Below are positions 1-8,397 of a stretch of DNA of 47,439 nt, one piece after another. The stretch is taken from positions 1 to 47,439 of the forward strand of contig DASUHM010000028.1 in assembly GCA_036273515.1 (NCBI GenBank), given 5' to 3'. How positions within the stretch are numbered: position 1 is the first letter of the stretch; each line of letters starts with the position of its first letter. The position numbers and the translations under genes are program-made. The notes beneath the pieces are model-generated. The model did not search any database, had not been told where the DNA came from, and saw only the letters and a program-made list of their open reading frames with translations. Source of the DNA: Gaiellales bacterium (GTDB taxonomy: Bacteria; Actinomycetota; Thermoleophilia; Gaiellales; JAICJC01).

Positions 1-161
1 GCGCGGCCGGCGACGACGAGCAGGAGGCCGGTCGCGAACGGGTCGAGCGTGCCGGCGTGCCCCAGCTTGCGCCCGAGCGCCGGCCGCAGCCCGCGCAGCA
101 CCCCGAACGACGATTGCCCCGCGGGCTTGTCGACGAGGAGGAGGCCGGTGACCTCGGGCAT
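1..161 (-). CDS. truB: tRNA pseudouridine(55) synthase TruB, N-terminal part (cut by window edge)
   Basis: TruB converts U55 of the tRNA T-loop to pseudouridine. Only the first 53 codons are in the window. They read MPEVTGLLLVDKPAGQSS and then GHAGTLDPFATGLL, which holds the catalytic aspartate of the family. The ATG at 161 follows the stop of the RbfA-NrnA gene (171-173) by 9 nt, so it belongs to the same transcript. Its place after rbfA/nrnA is the classic order of the infB operon. The identification is firm; the remainder of the gene lies outside. Confidence 0.93.
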   Translation of the reverse strand, partial: MPEVTGLLLVDKPAGQSSFGVLRGLRPALGRKLGHAGTLDPFATGLLLVVAGR

Positions 162-170
162 GGCCCGCCG

Positions 171-1547
171 CTACGCGGCCGGCTCGGCGAGCTGGGCGCT
201 GACCTCCGACACGATGAACCCGCGGATGTCGTCCACGCTGCCCGGATGGGAGAACCCGGCCGCCTGCTTGTGCCCGCCGCCCTTCGAGAGCCGTGCGATC
301 GCGGAGACGTCGATCAGGCCGCGCGAGCGCAGCGACACCCGGTTGGGCGTGATGCTGCCGTCGGCAAGCGGCACCTGCTCGCGGATCAGGCCGGCGACCT
401 GCACCCCCTCGACCGCCCGCAGATGGTCGATCAGGCCCTCGGTCGTGGCCTCGTCGCCCTCAACGAGCGCGAGGTCGTCGCGGGTCACATGCGAGATCAG
501 GAGGCGGCCGTCGCAGTAGGGCACCGCGTGGTCGATCACGCGGCCGAGCAGGCGCAGCTTGCCGGGCTGAACGCTCTCGAAGACCCGCTCGAAAACCTTG
601 TGCACGTCGACGCCGGACTCGACCAGCCGCGCGCCCAGCCGCAGCGCCGCGGGACTGGTGGTGCGGTACTGGAACCGGCCGGTATCGGTGACGAGGCCGA
701 CGTACAGCGACTCGGCGATCTCCGGCGTGATCTCGGCCCCGAGGCCGTCGAAGATCCGCACCAGGATCTCGGCCGTCGACGACGCGGTGCCGTCGATCAG
801 GTTCACCCCACCGAAGCGGCTGTTGTCGTGGTGGTGGTCGACGTCGATCACCGGCGAGCAGCGCGACAGGAGGTCGGGGTGCTGGGCGCCGAGGCGGCGC
901 TCGTTGCCGCAGTCGAGCGCGAGCAGCGTCCAGCCCTCAAGCGAGTCGGGGTCGACGGTGCGCTCGAGGCCCTCCATGTCGAGGAACGCGACCTCGTGCG
1001 GGACGGTCGACTCGGGCTCGAGGTACGTGCGCACCTCCTTGCCGAGCGAGCGGAGCGCGGCTGCCGCGGCGGTCATCGAGCCGACGGCGTCGCCGTCGGG
1101 GTTCTCGTGCGTCGCGATGAGCACGCGGTCGGCCGCACGAAGAGCGGCGACCACGGACGCCAGGTCGTTTTCCAGGGTGATTTCGGTCATTCCGGAGTCA
1201 GGCCCGACCAGCTCGCGCTCGCGGCGAATCAGCTGCTCGAGCCGCATCGCCTGGTCGAGAGTCTCATCATAGTGGAAGGAAAGCTGCGGAGTACGCTTGA
1301 GATGCAATTCCCGCGCAATCCGGGACTGGAGCACGCCGTGGGCCCGCTCGAGGGCGCGCAGCGACCGGGCCCGCCGCTTCTCCGCCCCGAGCACGCTGAC
1401 GTAGACCGATGCCTGCGACAGGTCGGGCACCGCCCGCACCGCCGTGACCGTGACGAAGCCGAGGCCCGGGTCGCCCAGCGACTCGACGCCGTCGGCGATC
1501 GCCTCGCGTAAGACCTCGTTCACCCGCCGCATCCGCTCGCCCGGCAT
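171..1547 (-). CDS. rbfA: Fused ribosome-binding factor A / DHH-DHHA1 phosphoesterase (RbfA-NrnA)
   Basis: 458 residues in one frame. Residues 1-117 match RbfA, the 30S maturation factor that binds near helix 1 of 16S rRNA (DPGLGFVTVTAVRAVPDLSQ, then YVSVLG at 49-54). Residues about 123-458 are a complete NrnA-type bifunctional oligoribonuclease / 3'-phosphoadenosine 5'-phosphate phosphatase: HENPDGDAVGS at 147-157, LDCGN at 211-215, DVDHHHDN at 235-242, TGRFQY at 289-294, and the DHHA1 signature GGGHKQAAGF at 423-432. The two are normally separate neighbouring genes. Here no stop divides them; Met120, just before the DHH part, could be an internal start but has only a weak upstream purine stretch. 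The ATG overlaps the ylxP stop as TGATG. Confidence 0.9.
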   Translation of the reverse strand: MPGERMRRVNEVLREAIADGVESLGDPGLGFVTVTAVRAVPDLSQASVYVSVLGAEKRRARSLRALERAHGVLQSRIARELHLKRTPQLSFHYDETLDQAMRLEQLIRRERELVGPDSGMTEITLENDLASVVAALRAADRVLIATHENPDGDAVGSMTAAAAALRSLGKEVRTYLEPESTVPHEVAFLDMEGLERTVDPDSLEGWTLLALDCGNERRLGAQHPDLLSRCSPVIDVDHHHDNSRFGGVNLIDGTASSTAEILVRIFDGLGAEITPEIAESLYVGLVTDTGRFQYRTTSPAALRLGARLVESGVDVHKVFERVFESVQPGKLRLLGRVIDHAVPYCDGRLLISHVTRDDLALVEGDEATTEGLIDHLRAVEGVQVAGLIREQVPLADGSITPNRVSLRSRGLIDVSAIARLSKGGGHKQAAGFSHPGSVDDIRGFIVSEVSAQLAEPAA

Positions 1548-1867
1548 CAGCGCTGCCCCACCGGGAGGTCGCTCTCCACCGAGAGCACGGTGCGCGTCGA
1601 GCCGATCAGCTCGTACTCCTGCATGCTCAGGTAGCGCTCGGCGTCGACCAGCGCCTGCTGGACGCTCGCGTGCTCGCGGCGCACGATCGCCATCGTCAGC
1701 CGCGAGCGCTGCCAGCGGTCGTGGTAGTCGACCTCGGCGACGGACGCCCCGAAACGGCGCTCGAGCTGTGCCTTCGTGTGCAGGAGGTGGCGGCGCTTGC
1801 CCTTGAGCGACCCGCCGTCCGGCAGGTGCAACTCGAAGCTGAGGATGCCCACGAAGCCCGCCGCCAT
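1547..1867 (-). CDS. ylxP: DUF503 / YlxP-like protein
   Basis: 106 residues from the ATG at 1867 (MAAGFVGILSFELHLPDGGSL). The pattern GxLxxELHLPxxxSLKxKR..L, followed later by EVDYHDRWQRSRL, is the DUF503 signature. DUF503 proteins sit between infB and rbfA in many Gram-positive genomes. Their biochemical role is unsettled; they are usually called ribosome-associated by position. The stop overlaps the next start (TGATG). The gene is cut off from infB by the antiporter on the other strand, so it probably needs its own promoter. A TACCAT box lies 10 nt upstream of the ATG (1878-1883). Confidence 0.85.
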   Translation of the reverse strand: MAAGFVGILSFELHLPDGGSLKGKRRHLLHTKAQLERRFGASVAEVDYHDRWQRSRLTMAIVRREHASVQQALVDAERYLSMQEYELIGSTRTVLSVESDLPVGQR

Positions 1868-1916
1868 CGAAGGACGGATGGTATCCGAGGGAGTCGATCC
1901 ACTAGAACCCTGGGAG

Positions 1917-3404
1917 ATGAATGAGCTCCACGACTTCGCCGTCGTGCTGACGGTGGTCGCGGCCGGCCTCTGGCTGGCCCTCGTGTCCACGCGGCTGACG
2001 TCCCGGCTGCGGGTGCCCGCGCCCGTCGTCTTCCTGGTCGCCGCGGCGGCGATCTCCGACATCTTCCCGAGCCTGTCCGAACCGGTGTCGACCCGCATCG
2101 TCGAGCGTATCGGCGTGGTCGCGCTGATCGCCATTCTCTTCGATGGCGGGGTGCAGATCGGCTGGCGGAAGGCGCAGCCGTCGCTGCGGCCCATCGTCCT
2201 GCTGGGCGTCGTCGGAACGTTCTTGACGGCGGCGCTCGGCACCGTCGCCGCCCAGCTGGTCCTGCCGGTGTCGTGGACGACCGCCGCCATCATCGGGTCG
2301 GCGCTCGCGCCGACCGATCCCGCCGTCATGTTCTCGGTGCTCGCGAGGCGGGACATCGGCGGCCGGGCGCCGACCATCCTGGAGGGCGAGGCGGGCGCGA
2401 ACGATCCGGTGTCCATCGCGCTCGTGGTCGGGCTGATCGCGTACGCGACCTCCAGCTCGTTCGGCCCCGCGGACGTCGCCGACTTCTTCATCGAGATGGC
2501 GGTCGGCGCGGTCGTCGGTATCGCCGGGGCGCTGGCGATCGTGCGCGCGACGCGGACGAGTCCGCTCCCGCGCGAGGGGCTGATCCCGGTGCGGACGCTG
2601 GCGCTCGCCGGCCTCGTCTACGGCGGCGCCACCCTCCTTCACGGCTCGGGGTTCCTGGCCGTGTTCATCGCCGGCGTCTGGGTGGGCGACGCGCGGATGC
2701 CGTTCAAGGGCGAGATCGAGCGGTTCCACTCGGCGCTCGCGTCGCTGGGCGAGATCGTCGTCTTCGCCGCCATCGGGCTCACGATCCACCTCTACAACAT
2801 CAGCTGGGAGACGTTCGGCTACGGCGTCGCCATGGCTGCGGCGCTCATCCTGGTCGTCCGGCCGCTCGCCGTGTACCCGCTGCTCGCATGGGAGCGGATG
2901 CGTCGCGGAGAGCGGCTCTTCGTCGCCCTGACCGGGTTCAAGGGCGCCGTCCCCATCCTGCTGGCCGCGCTCGTGGTGCTCGAAGGCGTCCCCGACGCCC
3001 GCCTGATCTACCGGCTCGTGTTCGTCGTCGTCGCCGTCTCCGTGCTCGTGCAGGGGCTCGCGCTCGAGCCGCTCGCGAGCCTCCTGCGTGTACCGATGAC
3101 GACGCGCCGCGGACCGCGGGGGTTCGCGCTGCGGATCCCGCTCCGCCACGAGCCGGAGGGCGTCATGCGGCTCACCGTGGCGCCCGGGGCGACGGCGGCC
3201 GGCCGCAGGATCCGCGATCTCCCCATCGGCGAGGGCACCTGGGTGGCGCTCGTCGTTCGGGCCGGGCGCACGGAGCACCCGCGCGGCTCGCTCGTGCTCG
3301 AGCCCGGCGACGAGGTCGTGCTGCTCTCCGATCCGGGCGACGAGACGGCCCTGCGGCACGTCTTCACCCGGCCGCGAAGCACCGCTGCACCAAAAGGGGT
3401 CTGA
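1917..3404 (+). CDS. CPA1-type cation:proton antiporter with C-terminal TrkA-C domain (NhaP2/CvrA-like)
   Basis: 495 residues. A 12-13 segment membrane domain carries the CPA1 landmarks [16 protein letters not shown] and [14 protein letters not shown], whose Asp and Asn-Asp residues form the ion-binding core of the family. About 80 C-terminal residues form an RCK-C/TrkA-C domain ([19 protein letters not shown] ... [15 protein letters not shown]), as in potassium/proton exchangers that may be nucleotide-gated. Substrate, K+ or Na+, cannot be read from the sequence. The ATG at 1917 has no good ribosome binding site, so the transcript may be leaderless. The TGA stop lies inside the hairpin at 3387-3417. 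The gene interrupts the infB-ylxP operon in the opposite direction. Confidence 0.88.
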   Translation: MNELHDFAVVLTVVAAGLWLALVSTRLTSRLRVPAPVVFLVAAAAISDIFPSLSEPVSTRIVERIGVVALIAILFDGGVQIGWRKAQPSLRPIVLLGVVGTFLTAALGTVAAQLVLPVSWTTAAIIGSALAPTDPAVMFSVLARRDIGGRAPTILEGEAGANDPVSIALVVGLIAYATSSSFGPADVADFFIEMAVGAVVGIAGALAIVRATRTSPLPREGLIPVRTLALAGLVYGGATLLHGSGFLAVFIAGVWVGDARMPFKGEIERFHSALASLGEIVVFAAIGLTIHLYNISWETFGYGVAMAAALILVVRPLAVYPLLAWERMRRGERLFVALTGFKGAVPILLAALVVLEGVPDARLIYRLVFVVVAVSVLVQGLALEPLASLLRVPMTTRRGPRGFALRIPLRHEPEGVMRLTVAPGATAAGRRIRDLPIGEGTWVALVVRAGRTEHPRGSLVLEPGDEVVLLSDPGDETALRHVFTRPRSTAAPKGV

Positions 3405-3417
3405 CCCCGTTCGGTGC
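3387..3417. repeat. GGGGTCTGACCCC hairpin, copy 1
   Basis: Core GGGGTCTGACCCC at 3396-3408; outer arms GCACC (3387-3391) and GGTGC (3413-3417) are complementary. It lies between the convergent antiporter and infB genes and contains the antiporter stop codon (3402-3404). It could act as a bidirectional terminator, although neither side has a long T-run. It belongs to a four-copy family in this window. Confidence 0.8.
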
Positions 3418-3421
3418 GCGG

Positions 3422-5413
3422 TCAGGCGGAGCGGGCGACCTCGCGGACGGCGTACACCTCGAGGATGTCGCCCTCCTTGATGTCGTTGTAGCCGTCGACG
3501 GTGAGGCCGCACTCGAAGCCCTGCGTCACCTCGCGGACGTCGTCCTGGAAGCGCTTCAGCGTGCCGATCCTGCCGTCGTGGACGATGGTGCCGTCGCGGA
3601 CGATGCGCACCTGCGCGCCGCGCTGTACGGCGCCCTGGGTGACCATGCACCCGGCGATCGTGCCGACGCGCGAAGCCCGGAACGTCTGCCGCACCTCGAC
3701 CTCGCCGAGCACCTCCTCGACCTTCTCGGGCGAGAGCATGCCGATCAGCGCCCGCTGGATGTCCTCGGTCAGCTGGTAGATGACGCGGTAGGTGCGAATG
3801 TCGACGCCCTCGCGGTCGGCCAGCGCCTTGGCCTCGGCGTTCGGGCGGACGTTGAAGCCGACGACGATCGCGTTGGACGCCGCGGCCAGCATGATGTCCG
3901 ACGCGACGATCCCGCCGACGCCGGAGTGGATCACCTGGACGAGCACCTCGTCGTGGTGGATCTTCGCGATCTCGTCGACGGCCGCCTCGACGGAGCCCTG
4001 GACGTCGGCCTTGATGACGAGCGCGAGCTCCTTGACGGCGCCCTCCTGCATCTGGCCGAAGAGATCCTCGAGGCTCACGGCCTTGCTGCGCTTGGCGAGC
4101 ATCTCGGCCCGCTTGCGCTGGGCGCGCTGCTGGGCGGTCTGGCGGGCGACGCGGTCGTTCTCGACGACGCGGCAGAGCTCGCCGGCCGGCGGCGGCTTGT
4201 CGAAGCCGAGGATCTCGACCGGCACGCCCGGCCCGGCGTCCTTCACGCGCTTGCCGTTGTAGTCGTTCAGCGCCTTGACGCGGCCCCAGGAGTCGCCGGC
4301 GACGACCGCGTCGCCGACCCGCAGCGTGCCGCGCTGGACGAGCATCGTCGCGACCGGGCCGCGGCCCACGTCGAGGCGCGACTCGATGATGACGCCGCTC
4401 GCCTCGGCGGCGGGGTTCGCCTTCAGCTCGAGCACGTCCGCCTGGAGCAGGATCGAGTTCAGGAGCTCCTCGAGGTTCGTCTTGGCCTTCGCCGAGACGT
4501 TCTCGAAGATCGTGTCGCCGCCCCACTCGGCCGGCTGCAGGCCCTGGTTCACGAGCTCGGTGCGCACCCGGTCGGGGTTCGCGTCCGGGCGGTCGATCTT
4601 GTTCACGGCGACGAGGATCGGCACGTTCGCGGCCTTGGCGTGGTCGATTGCCTCGATCGTCTGCGGCATCACGCCGTCGTCGGCCGCGACCACGAGCACG
4701 GCCACGTCGGTGACCTTGGCGCCGCGGGCACGCATGGCGGTGAACGCCTCGTGGCCCGGCGTGTCGAGGAACGTGACCTTGCGCCCGTCCGGGACGTCGA
4801 CCTGATAGGCGCCGATGTGCTGCGTGATGCCGCCGGCCTCGGTGCTGACCACCGACGACTCGCGGATGGCGTCGAGCAGCGTCGTCTTGCCGTGGTCGAC
4901 GTGGCCCATGATCGTGACCACCGGCGGCCGGTCGACGAGGGTCGTCGGATCGTCCTCGAAGACGACCTCCTCCTCTTCCTCGTCGTCCGTGTGCGTGAGC
5001 GTGATCTCGCGGTTGAGCTCCGTCCCGATCAGCTCGACGGCGTCGTCGGTGAGCGAGACGGTGAGCGTCACCATCTCCCCCAGGCCCATCATGAGCGTGA
5101 TGATCTTGGCGGGCGAGATCCCGAGCGCCTCGGCCAGGTCCTTGACCGTGATGCCGGACGGCACCTTGACGGGCCCGGTCGGCACCTCGGGCTCGCGCTT
5201 GGGCTCCGATCGCGGGGCGCCGCGCTCACGCCGCTGGGCCGGCTTGCGCCCGGCCTGGGCGTCGATGACGACCCGGCGCTTGCCCTTGGGCGAGGCGCCG
5301 CGCTGCGGTCGCGGAGCACGGCCCGGCTGCGCCGGCTTGTCCTCTGAGGGTGCCGTCGCCTTCGCGCCGAACTCGCGCCGCATTTCCTTGTCGTCTACCG
5401 GCTCTTCCGCCAT
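3422..5413 (-). CDS. infB: Translation initiation factor IF-2
   Basis: 663 residues. IF-2 is the GTPase that places fMet-tRNA on the 30S subunit and promotes subunit joining. Order: a short basic, proline-rich N-terminus (1-80), one IF2_N module (about 83-133, [18 protein letters not shown]), G1 GHVDHGKTT at 170-178, G3 DTPGH, G4 NKID, then domains II, III and C2. The N-terminal region is short compared with many actinobacterial IF-2 proteins. The ATG at 5413 is chosen because the family start [16 protein letters not shown] begins there and GGAAGGA lies upstream; it begins 7 nt after the ylxR stop. The gene is the end of the rimP-nusA-ylxR-infB unit, because the next gene downstream is on the other strand. 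Confidence 0.97.
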   Translation of the reverse strand: MAEEPVDDKEMRREFGAKATAPSEDKPAQPGRAPRPQRGASPKGKRRVVIDAQAGRKPAQRRERGAPRSEPKREPEVPTGPVKVPSGITVKDLAEALGISPAKIITLMMGLGEMVTLTVSLTDDAVELIGTELNREITLTHTDDEEEEEVVFEDDPTTLVDRPPVVTIMGHVDHGKTTLLDAIRESSVVSTEAGGITQHIGAYQVDVPDGRKVTFLDTPGHEAFTAMRARGAKVTDVAVLVVAADDGVMPQTIEAIDHAKAANVPILVAVNKIDRPDANPDRVRTELVNQGLQPAEWGGDTIFENVSAKAKTNLEELLNSILLQADVLELKANPAAEASGVIIESRLDVGRGPVATMLVQRGTLRVGDAVVAGDSWGRVKALNDYNGKRVKDAGPGVPVEILGFDKPPPAGELCRVVENDRVARQTAQQRAQRKRAEMLAKRSKAVSLEDLFGQMQEGAVKELALVIKADVQGSVEAAVDEIAKIHHDEVLVQVIHSGVGGIVASDIMLAAASNAIVVGFNVRPNAEAKALADREGVDIRTYRVIYQLTEDIQRALIGMLSPEKVEEVLGEVEVRQTFRASRVGTIAGCMVTQGAVQRGAQVRIVRDGTIVHDGRIGTLKRFQDDVREVTQGFECGLTVDGYNDIKEGDILEVYAVREVARSA

Positions 5414-5420
5414 GTACCTG

Positions 5421-5693
5421 TCAATCCTTCCACGCGGCATCCCGCCGCTCAACTGCCACCCGCTCCTCGAGATCGGGCGGTACCGTCACCGGACATCGTA
5501 GCCTTCTCGGGATCGCGCCCCGCCGACGGGCCTGGGCCGCACAACCCGGCTCCGGGCACAGGTACACCCCGCGCCCCGGCAGGCGCCTGTCGGTCTCGAC
5601 GACGAGCACGCCGCCGGAGGCCACCATCCGCACCAGCTCACGCTGCGGCCGGCGCCGGCCGCAGCCGGCGCACTGGCGCACCGGGCTGCTCAC
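5421..5693 (-). CDS. ylxR: YlxR-family (DUF448) nucleic-acid-binding protein
   Basis: 90 residues starting at GTG 5693, which overlaps the nusA stop as GTGA. The motif [17 protein letters not shown] followed by [20 protein letters not shown] is the YlxR signature: a small basic protein between nusA and infB in most Gram-positive genomes, reported to bind RNA or influence transcription. Four cysteines in CxxC-like pairs suggest a structural metal site, which is inferred. The ylxQ (L7Ae-like) gene that often follows is absent here. Confidence 0.92.
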   Translation of the reverse strand: MSSPVRQCAGCGRRRPQRELVRMVASGGVLVVETDRRLPGRGVYLCPEPGCAAQARRRGAIPRRLRCPVTVPPDLEERVAVERRDAAWKD

Positions 5694-6973
5694 CGCGACG
5701 GCGCGCGCCCCTCCTCGGCCGCGGCCAGCGCCACGTGCGCCGGGACGCCGCAGTAGCGGCTCCCGTCGAGCGCCTGGTTCGGGCAGCGCTTGCCGGACGA
5801 CGTGACCGCGATGCAGCGGCCCGGGAACTCGTCCTCCTCACCCTCGGCGCCGGTGTACGGCTGGTCGGAGTCGTCGGTGTAGTACTCGGTCTCCGAGACG
5901 ATGTCGATGCGCCACCCGGTCAGGCGATGGGCCAGGCGGGCGTTCAGGCCCTCCTTGCCGATCGCGAGCGAGAGCTCGCCGTCGGGCACGACCACGGTCG
6001 CCTGGCGGTTGTCGTCGTCGACGTAGACCTCACGCACCTTGGCCGGCGCGAGCGCCTTGGCGACGAACCGGGCCGGCTCGTCGTTCCACGGGATGATGTC
6101 GATCTTCTCGCCGCGGAGCTCCGAGACGACCATGCGCACGCGCGACCCGCGGGGGCCGACGCAGGCGCCGACCGGGTCGACGCCCTGTACGCGCGACTCG
6201 ACCGCGATCTTGGCGCGGTACCCGGGCTCGCGGGCGACGGCGCGGATGTTCACGAGGCCGTCGGCGATCTCGGGCACCTCGAGCTCGAACAGCTGCCGGA
6301 TCAGCTCGTCGGAGCGGCGCGAGAGCACGACCTGGGGGCCCTTGCCCTCGGCCCGCACCTCGATGATCACGGCCTTGATCCGGCTGCCCTGCTCATAGCG
6401 CTCGCCGGGCACCTTCTCGGAGCCGGGCAGGATCGCCTCCATGCGGCCGAGGTCGACGAACGCGTAGCGGTGGTCGTCCTGCTGGACGATTCCCGTCACG
6501 ATCTCGCCGACGCGGTCGGCGTACTCGTCGTACATCATCGAGCGCTCGGCCTCGTTGATGCGCTGGCGCAGCACCTGCTTGGCGGTCTGGCCGGCGATGC
6601 GGCTGAAGTTGTCCGGCGTCACGTCGACGAGCACGTTGTCGGTGAACCAGTCCCACTCGATCTCGGGCTCCGGCTCCTCCTCGACCGGCTCCTCGCCGGG
6701 CAGGGGCGGCGCCTCGTCGACGACGGGCGCCTCGGCCAGGACGTGGTGGTGCGGGTGCGCGTCGAGGTACGCGGTCCAGGCGTCGTCGGTCACGGTCCAG
6801 GCCGTGAAGTCGCCGGTGTCGCGGTCGAGGTCGACCCGCACCGGATGGCGCGCGTCGGGCATCTTGCGATACGCCGCCAGCAGCGCGTCTTCGATCGCCG
6901 CCAGGAGCGTGCCCGGCTCGATCCCCTTCTCCTTCTCGACGAGCTTGACGCCCTCGAGGATTTCCTTGCTCAC
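5690..6973 (-). CDS. nusA: Transcription termination/antitermination factor NusA with an extra C-terminal Cys/His motif
   Basis: 427 residues from GTG 6973 (overlapping the rimP stop as GTGA). NusA binds RNA polymerase and RNA to control pausing, termination and antitermination. Order: N-terminal polymerase-binding domain with an acidic, proline-rich insert (VDEAPPLPGEEPVEEEPEPE), an S1 domain, then tandem KH domains (GVDPVGACVGPRGSRV; later LSLAIGKEGLNARLAHRLTGW). After KH2 comes an unusual tail, residues about 385-413, with C387, C397, C408 and H413 spaced C-x9-C-x10-C-x4-H, a likely small zinc site. The core assignment is certain; the tail's role is unknown. Confidence 0.96.
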   Translation of the reverse strand: MSKEILEGVKLVEKEKGIEPGTLLAAIEDALLAAYRKMPDARHPVRVDLDRDTGDFTAWTVTDDAWTAYLDAHPHHHVLAEAPVVDEAPPLPGEEPVEEEPEPEIEWDWFTDNVLVDVTPDNFSRIAGQTAKQVLRQRINEAERSMMYDEYADRVGEIVTGIVQQDDHRYAFVDLGRMEAILPGSEKVPGERYEQGSRIKAVIIEVRAEGKGPQVVLSRRSDELIRQLFELEVPEIADGLVNIRAVAREPGYRAKIAVESRVQGVDPVGACVGPRGSRVRMVVSELRGEKIDIIPWNDEPARFVAKALAPAKVREVYVDDDNRQATVVVPDGELSLAIGKEGLNARLAHRLTGWRIDIVSETEYYTDDSDQPYTGAEGEEDEFPGRCIAVTSSGKRCPNQALDGSRYCGVPAHVALAAAEEGRAPSR

Positions 6974-7407
6974 GAGCGCCCTCCCCAGGAGTCGAACACC
7001 AACCGGCAGCGGCGGATCGAGTCGTAGCCGATCCTCACCGTCTGGCCGTCCTGATCGAGATCGATGCCCGCGTCGTCCGCGTCGGTGAGCCGGGCGGTGA
7101 AGTGCCGCCTTCCGTCGATCGGCTCGATCGTGCGCACGTCGACCCGCTGGCCGACGACCCGCCGGTAGTGCTGCGGCCGCACCAGCGGCCGCTCGACGCC
7201 CGGCGACGACACCTCGAGCGCATAGCGCTCGCGGATCGGAGACAGCTCGCGGCTGACGCGCTCGCACAGGTCGGTGTCGACCCCGTCGGGATGGTCGATG
7301 ACCACCCGGACCAGGCCGGGACCGGCCCGCTCTGCGAGCACGACTTCCACGTCCGGACTGCCGTCGCGGAGCATCTCCTCGATCTCTGTCTGCAACTGTT
7401 CGTTCAT
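6970..7407 (-). CDS. rimP: Ribosome maturation factor RimP
   Basis: 145 residues. RimP assists 30S maturation. The signature VSSPGVERPLVRPQHY is present, followed by a C-terminal Sm-like domain (RIGYDSIRRCRLVFDSW). The ATG at 7407 is the first gene of the nusA-infB operon; a promoter at 7504-7533 and a hairpin with a six-T run at 7442-7469 lie in its leader. The stop overlaps the nusA start. Confidence 0.95.
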   Translation of the reverse strand: MNEQLQTEIEEMLRDGSPDVEVVLAERAGPGLVRVVIDHPDGVDTDLCERVSRELSPIRERYALEVSSPGVERPLVRPQHYRRVVGQRVDVRTIEPIDGRRHFTARLTDADDAGIDLDQDGQTVRIGYDSIRRCRLVFDSWGGRS

Positions 7408-7441
7408 GTCGGTGATTCGCGTCGTGTGCCGATCGCGGGCG

Positions 7442-7469
7442 AAAAAAGAGGCGGGTCAGAGCCCACCTC
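7442..7469 (-). terminator. Intrinsic-terminator-like attenuator in the rimP-nusA leader
   Basis: On the minus strand GAGG-U-GGG, loop CUCUGA, CCC-G-CCUC (8 pairs, one U-G), immediately followed by six T (7442-7447). It lies between the promoter and the rimP ATG, so it would stop transcription before the operon. In Bacillus subtilis the same operon is known to be autoregulated by NusA-dependent termination in its leader; the same role here is inferred. Confidence 0.75.
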
Positions 7470-7503
7470 GAACGACCGCTCTCAACACCTCGAAACGACT
7501 TTG

Positions 7504-7533
7504 AGTGTAGCACTCGACCTATTCCGATGAGAA
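7504..7533 (-). promoter_or_regulatory. Promoter of the rimP-nusA-infB operon
   Basis: TTCTCA (7528-7533), 18-nt spacer, TACACT (7504-7509) preceded by TGC, an extended -10. It would give a leader of about 90 nt that contains the attenuator hairpin. Confidence 0.6.
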
Positions 7534-7546
7534 ACTCGCGGCCCCG

Positions 7547-7990
7547 GTGCGAGCACTGATCCAGCGTGTCAGCGAGGCCTCCGTCGAGGTGGACGGCGAG
7601 CGCATCGCGGCCATCGGCGGCGGCCTGCTCGTGCTGGTCGCGGCGGGTGCCGCAGACGGCCCCGACGCGCCGGCGCAGCTCGCGGCGAAGGTGGCCAGGC
7701 TGCGCATCTTCGCCGACGCCGAGGGGCGCATGAACCGCTCGATCGCCGACGTCGGCGGCGAGGCCCTCGTCGTGTCGCAGTTCACCCTCTACGCCGACGT
7801 GCGCCGGGGCAACCGGCCCGGCTTCACGGACGCCGCGCCGCCCGGGATCGGCGAGCAGCTGGTCGATGCGTTCGCGGCCGCCTTGCGCGAGCTCGGCGTC
7901 CCGGTGGCGACCGGGCGCTTCGGCGCGCACATGCGGGTTGCGCTCGTGAACGACGGGCCGGTCACGATCTGGCTCGACTGGCCGGCGTGA
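7547..7990 (+). CDS. dtd: D-aminoacyl-tRNA deacylase
   Basis: 147 residues from GTG 7547 ([13 protein letters not shown], the usual family N-terminus). DTD hydrolyses D-amino acids, and glycine mischarged on tRNA-Ala, off tRNA. Both active-site motifs are intact: SQFTLYAD beginning at 77 (SQxxL) and NDGPVT at 135-140 (NxGPxT); the Gly-cisPro pair of DTD is not visible in its usual form beyond that GP. Transcribed divergently from rimP. Its TGA stop is the first three bases of the hairpin at 7988-8018. Confidence 0.95.
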   Translation: MRALIQRVSEASVEVDGERIAAIGGGLLVLVAAGAADGPDAPAQLAAKVARLRIFADAEGRMNRSIADVGGEALVVSQFTLYADVRRGNRPGFTDAAPPGIGEQLVDAFAAALRELGVPVATGRFGAHMRVALVNDGPVTIWLDWPA

Positions 7991-8018
7991 ATACGAGGGG
8001 TCTGACCCCGTCTATTCA
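7988..8018. repeat. GGGGTCTGACCCC hairpin, copy 2, joining two stop codons
   Basis: Outer arms TGAATA (7988-7993) and TATTCA (8013-8018), core GGGGTCTGACCCC (7997-8009). The first three bases are the dtd stop and the last three are the reverse complement of the stop of the TPR gene, so the element exactly fills the joint between convergent genes. Confidence 0.85.
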
Positions 8019-8378
8019 GTCGAGAAGTCCGTCGACGGCTTCCTGGTAGTACGTCACGCTCGGCCGCAGCCACATCGCCATCTTGTAGTGGCCGAGGGCG
8101 ATGCGGCGGTTGCCCATCCGGTCGAGGCAGCGGCCCAGGCAGTAGTGGGCGTAGTCGTTGGCCGGCGCGGCCGCCAGGATGTGCTCGAACTCGGCCGCCG
8201 CCTCCTGGTAGCGGTGCATGCGCAGGTAGGCGACGCCGAGGGCCTCGCGGATCGAGGCCTTGTCGGGCTCGCGTCGCTTCGCCTTCTCCAGGGAGACCGT
8301 GGCCTGGGCGTTGTCGCCGCGGCGCATGTGCTCGCGCCCGCGCTGGAAGAGGTCGTAGGTGTCCTCGTGCTCGGACAT
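8016..8378 (-). CDS. Small tetratricopeptide-repeat protein
   Basis: 120 residues with about three TPR units: residues 6-38 (DLFQRGREHMRRGDNAQATVSLEKAKRREP), 39-72 (ALGVAYLRMHRYQEAAAEFEHILAAAP) and 73-106 (AHYCLGRCLDRMGNRRIALGHYKMAMWLRP). No signal peptide or enzymatic domain, so it is probably a cytoplasmic protein-protein adaptor. It follows the transglutaminase gene by 19 nt on the same strand; AGGAG lies just upstream of the ATG. The partner is unknown. Confidence 0.85.
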   Translation of the reverse strand: MSEHEDTYDLFQRGREHMRRGDNAQATVSLEKAKRREPDKASIREALGVAYLRMHRYQEAAAEFEHILAAAPANDYAHYCLGRCLDRMGNRRIALGHYKMAMWLRPSVTYYQEAVDGLLD

Positions 8379-8397
8379 GCTCCTGTCATCGGCGGGG

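Noticed and set aside
57-1511. Long plus-strand frame opposite the RbfA-NrnA gene, and many similar long opposite frames throughout
   Set aside because: High G+C DNA opens antisense frames; their products are Arg/Pro/Ala-rich without motifs, while the other strand holds recognised families.
7442-7469. The rimP leader stem (GGGCTCTGACCC) as a fifth member of the GGGGTCTGACCCC family
   Set aside because: It has an extra C in the loop, a bulged stem and a T-run, so it is a terminator; the likeness of the loop is noted but not enough.
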